Of a stretch of 23,898 bases of DNA, positions 22,443 through 23,898 are shown piece after piece. A model generated the notes under the pieces. That model was not told where the DNA came from. It worked only from the letters and a program-made list of their open reading frames with translations, and did not search any database. The position numbers and the translations under genes are program-made. The DNA is from SZUA-217 sp034658975 (GTDB lineage Bacteria > Actinomycetota > Acidimicrobiia > Spongiisociales > ZC4RG35). The stretch spans positions 1 to 23,898 of the forward strand of contig JAYEGJ010000145.1 of assembly GCA_034658975.1 (NCBI GenBank), given 5' to 3'. Within the stretch, counting starts at the first letter, position 1; each line of letters begins with the position of its first letter.

Positions 22443-23628
22443 CCCAAGTCAGACCCTCGACATCGAGGGTCTGATCGAATTCACCTGCCGGCTGGTTCGC
22501 GTCAAGAGCGTGAACCGGCCAGACGAGGGTCTGGGAGAGGCCGAGGCTGTCGAGGTGGTGCGGCAGCAGGCCGAGACCTTTGGCTGGGACGTCCTCATCG
22601 AAGAGGTCGAGCCAGGCCGGCCCAACGTCATCGTCGAGATTGACGGCGGGATGCCCGGAAAGACCCTCCTCTTCGAGGGGCACACCGATGTCGTCACCGA
22701 GGGCGACATCAAAGATTGGAGTTTCGACCCGTTTTGCGGCGACCTCGTCGACGGCAAGATCTGCGGTCGGGGGGCGGCCGACATGAAGGGCGGCGTCGCC
22801 GCCATGATGTTCGCCACCAAGGCCATCCAGGAGTCGGGCCCATTCCCGGGCAAGATCAAGCTGGGCATCCTCTGCGACGAGGAAGAGATGATGATCGGAG
22901 TCCACGACTTCATCCGTCGGGGACACGCCGATGGGGTGGACGGGGCCATCGTTTGCGAACCCGAAGCAGGTGAGATCTGCACCGTCCAAAAGGGCGCAAT
23001 CCGTCTTCAGGTCGATGTGTTCGGGGTAATGGCCCACGGAGCGATGCCGCACCAGGGAAAGAACCCGGTATCGGCGGCCGCGTTGTTGATTGCTGTACTT
23101 GCATCCCTGGAGAAAGGCCTCCAATCGACCCATGGCGAACACGAACACCTCGGACTCCCCTATGTCACCCCGACTCACTTCGCCGCCGGTTCGCTTCCCC
23201 AGCTCAACGTGATTCCCAGCCAGGCTCTGCTGACGCTGGACATTCGGACAATTCCCGGGATCGATCACGAATACCTTCTCAAAACGATCCGGGGTCTCGC
23301 CGACGGAGTGTCGGAGGAGACTGGAGTCGAGTTCGAATTCACGGTGCTCGTTGATCGTCCCCCGACGGAGACCCCCCTCGATGACCCCATCGTGAGGGCG
23401 GTGGTCGAGGCCCACGAGGCGGTCACCGGGAATCCTGCGGTTTTCGGCGGCGTCCCCGGGACCACGGACGGGACCATTCTTTGGCGCGACGCCGGGCTTC
23501 CGATCGTCGTCTACGGACCGGGAGGCAAGTGGATCGCCCACCAGCACGACGAGTACGTCGAGGTCGACGACCTGGTGAGCCATGCCCGGGTTTACGTCGA
23601 CGCGGCGAGGAGATTTCTGGCGAGCTAG
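22426..23628 (+). CDS. M20-family metallopeptidase (ArgE/DapE-like)
   Basis: These di-zinc hydrolases remove amino acids or acyl groups from small peptides and N-acyl amino acids. The 400-residue protein shows FEGHTDVV (His86, Asp88), GRGAADMKGG (bridging Asp119), the catalytic Glu pair in CDEEEM (152-153), VCEPEAGE (178-183), the dimerisation-domain AHGAMPHQGKNP (203-213) and the late ligand in WIAHQHDEYVEVDDL (about 369-383). No signal peptide, so cytoplasmic. The TTG at 22426 overlaps the binding-protein gene by 17 bases; no better start exists before the conserved block, but the exact start is less certain. As last gene of the importer operon it most likely processes the imported substrate. 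Confidence 0.94.
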   Translation: MPSTSSPSQTLDIEGLIEFTCRLVRVKSVNRPDEGLGEAEAVEVVRQQAETFGWDVLIEEVEPGRPNVIVEIDGGMPGKTLLFEGHTDVVTEGDIKDWSFDPFCGDLVDGKICGRGAADMKGGVAAMMFATKAIQESGPFPGKIKLGILCDEEEMMIGVHDFIRRGHADGVDGAIVCEPEAGEICTVQKGAIRLQVDVFGVMAHGAMPHQGKNPVSAAALLIAVLASLEKGLQSTHGEHEHLGLPYVTPTHFAAGSLPQLNVIPSQALLTLDIRTIPGIDHEYLLKTIRGLADGVSEETGVEFEFTVLVDRPPTETPLDDPIVRAVVEAHEAVTGNPAVFGGVPGTTDGTILWRDAGLPIVVYGPGGKWIAHQHDEYVEVDDLVSHARVYVDAARRFLAS

Positions 23629-23638
23629 TGGCTCACTG

Positions 23639-23677
23639 GAGTGCAACGCGTCGGGAATATCCCGACGCGTTGCACTC
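23639..23677 (+). terminator. Perfect 18-bp hairpin between the M20 gene and tRNA-Thr
   Basis: GAGTGCAACGCGTCGGGA (23639-23656) pairs perfectly with 23660-23677 across a 3-base loop. It starts ten bases after the M20 stop and, on the minus strand, 16 bases after the tRNA end, so it can end transcripts from both sides. There is no U-run on the plus side; the minus side has a pyrimidine-rich TTTCTTTGTTTC before the stem. Confidence 0.75.
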
Positions 23678-23692
23678 GAAACAAAGAAACCG

Positions 23693-23764
23693 AGCCGGAG
23701 AGGGGAGTCGAACCCCTGGCCTTTTCTTTACGAGAGAAATGCTCTACCACTGAGCTACTCCGGC
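23693..23764 (-). tRNA. tRNA-Thr (anticodon CGU)
   Basis: The minus strand folds into a 72-base cloverleaf. The acceptor GCCGGAG pairs with CTCCGGC; the D-arm is GCTC...GAGC-like with AGTGGTAGA. The anticodon stem TTTCT/AGAAA encloses the loop CTCGTAA (anticodon CGT, reading ACG). The variable loop has five bases, and the T-arm is AGGGG-TTCGACT-CCCCT. The discriminator base is T and CCA is not encoded. Only the ACG codon is read, so other Thr tRNAs must lie elsewhere. Confidence 0.95.
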
Positions 23765-23774
23765 GGTGCAAGGA

Positions 23775-23804
23775 ATGGTAGAGCCGCATAGGACGCTGTT
23801 CCAA
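23775..23804 (-). promoter_or_regulatory. Promoter of the tRNA-Thr gene
   Basis: On the minus strand TTGGAA (23804-23799) and TACCAT (23780-23775) are 18 bases apart. The implied start is within a few bases of the mature tRNA 5' end (23764). Good position and sequence. The remaining bases to the window end (23805-23898) hold no gene I can support. Confidence 0.6.
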
Positions 23805-23898
23805 GTGATGCAGTTTCGGCGGCCCCGCCCCCGAGCGAGCGGCGAACCAAACAGCCGAAGGTGTGACAAGAACCGACTCCACCGGTGGCTACTCTGCC

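Noticed and set aside
22432..23646. 404-codon minus-strand open frame
   Set aside because: Antisense to the M20 peptidase and its end runs through the terminator hairpin; no domain seen.

Overview
The window is 23.9 kb of dense, GC-rich bacterial chromosome. It looks like an actinobacterium, possibly an uncultured member of the Acidimicrobiia (inference). The main reasons are: the typical actinobacterial order tilS-hpt-ftsH-folE-folB-folK with a DUF2342 zinc metalloprotease next to tilS; a SigR/RsrA-type sigma/anti-sigma pair; an RHH-DUF4097 gene pair of a kind common in Actinobacteria; frequent GTG/TTG starts; and terminator-like hairpins without U-tracts. No plasmid, phage, CRISPR or transposase gene is seen. 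No gene-free stretch exceeds 300 bases; the longest gap (3080-3253) is filled by a palindrome-rich repeat-like element.

Layout. 1-1990 (-): clpC, cut at the left edge. 2090-3079 (+): long-chain polyprenyl diphosphate synthase. 3083-3256: MITE-like or structured element. 3254-5103 (-): lysS with a four-TM holin-like membrane protein downstream. 5198-5539 (-): small charged unknown protein. 5659-8095 (-): folate operon folE, a degenerate phosphatase-like gene where folP often lies, folB, and a folK fused to an ICMT/PEMT-like membrane methyltransferase domain. 8152-9523 (+): a module in the opposite orientation between folE and ftsH, made of a promoter overlapped by 11-bp-phased repeats, a 26-codon ORF, an RHH protein and a DUF4097 protein. 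9547-15541 (-): sigR, rsrA, a small secreted/anchored protein, DUF2342 metalloprotease, tilS, hpt and ftsH, mostly overlapping. 15583-15639: long perfect hairpin.

15640-23628 looks like a peptide-use locus. On the minus strand an SDR oxidoreductase and a P1/DmpA/NylC-type self-cleaving aminopeptidase overlap. Divergently, on the plus strand, run a complete Dpp/Opp-type ABC importer (two permeases, one fused double ATPase, one lipoprotein binding protein) and an M20 metallopeptidase. The likely logic is capture and import of peptides or N-acyl amino acids, followed by cytoplasmic hydrolysis. The window ends with a tRNA-Thr(CGU) on the minus strand, facing the M20 gene across an 18-bp perfect hairpin.

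Ten gene junctions use the same 4-base ATGA/GTGA stop-start overlap, which fixes many starts and indicates tight translational coupling. The most interesting items are the phased-repeat operator with its RHH/DUF4097 module, the pseudo-phosphatase in the folP slot, the FolK-methyltransferase fusion, and the 3.1-kb repeat element.
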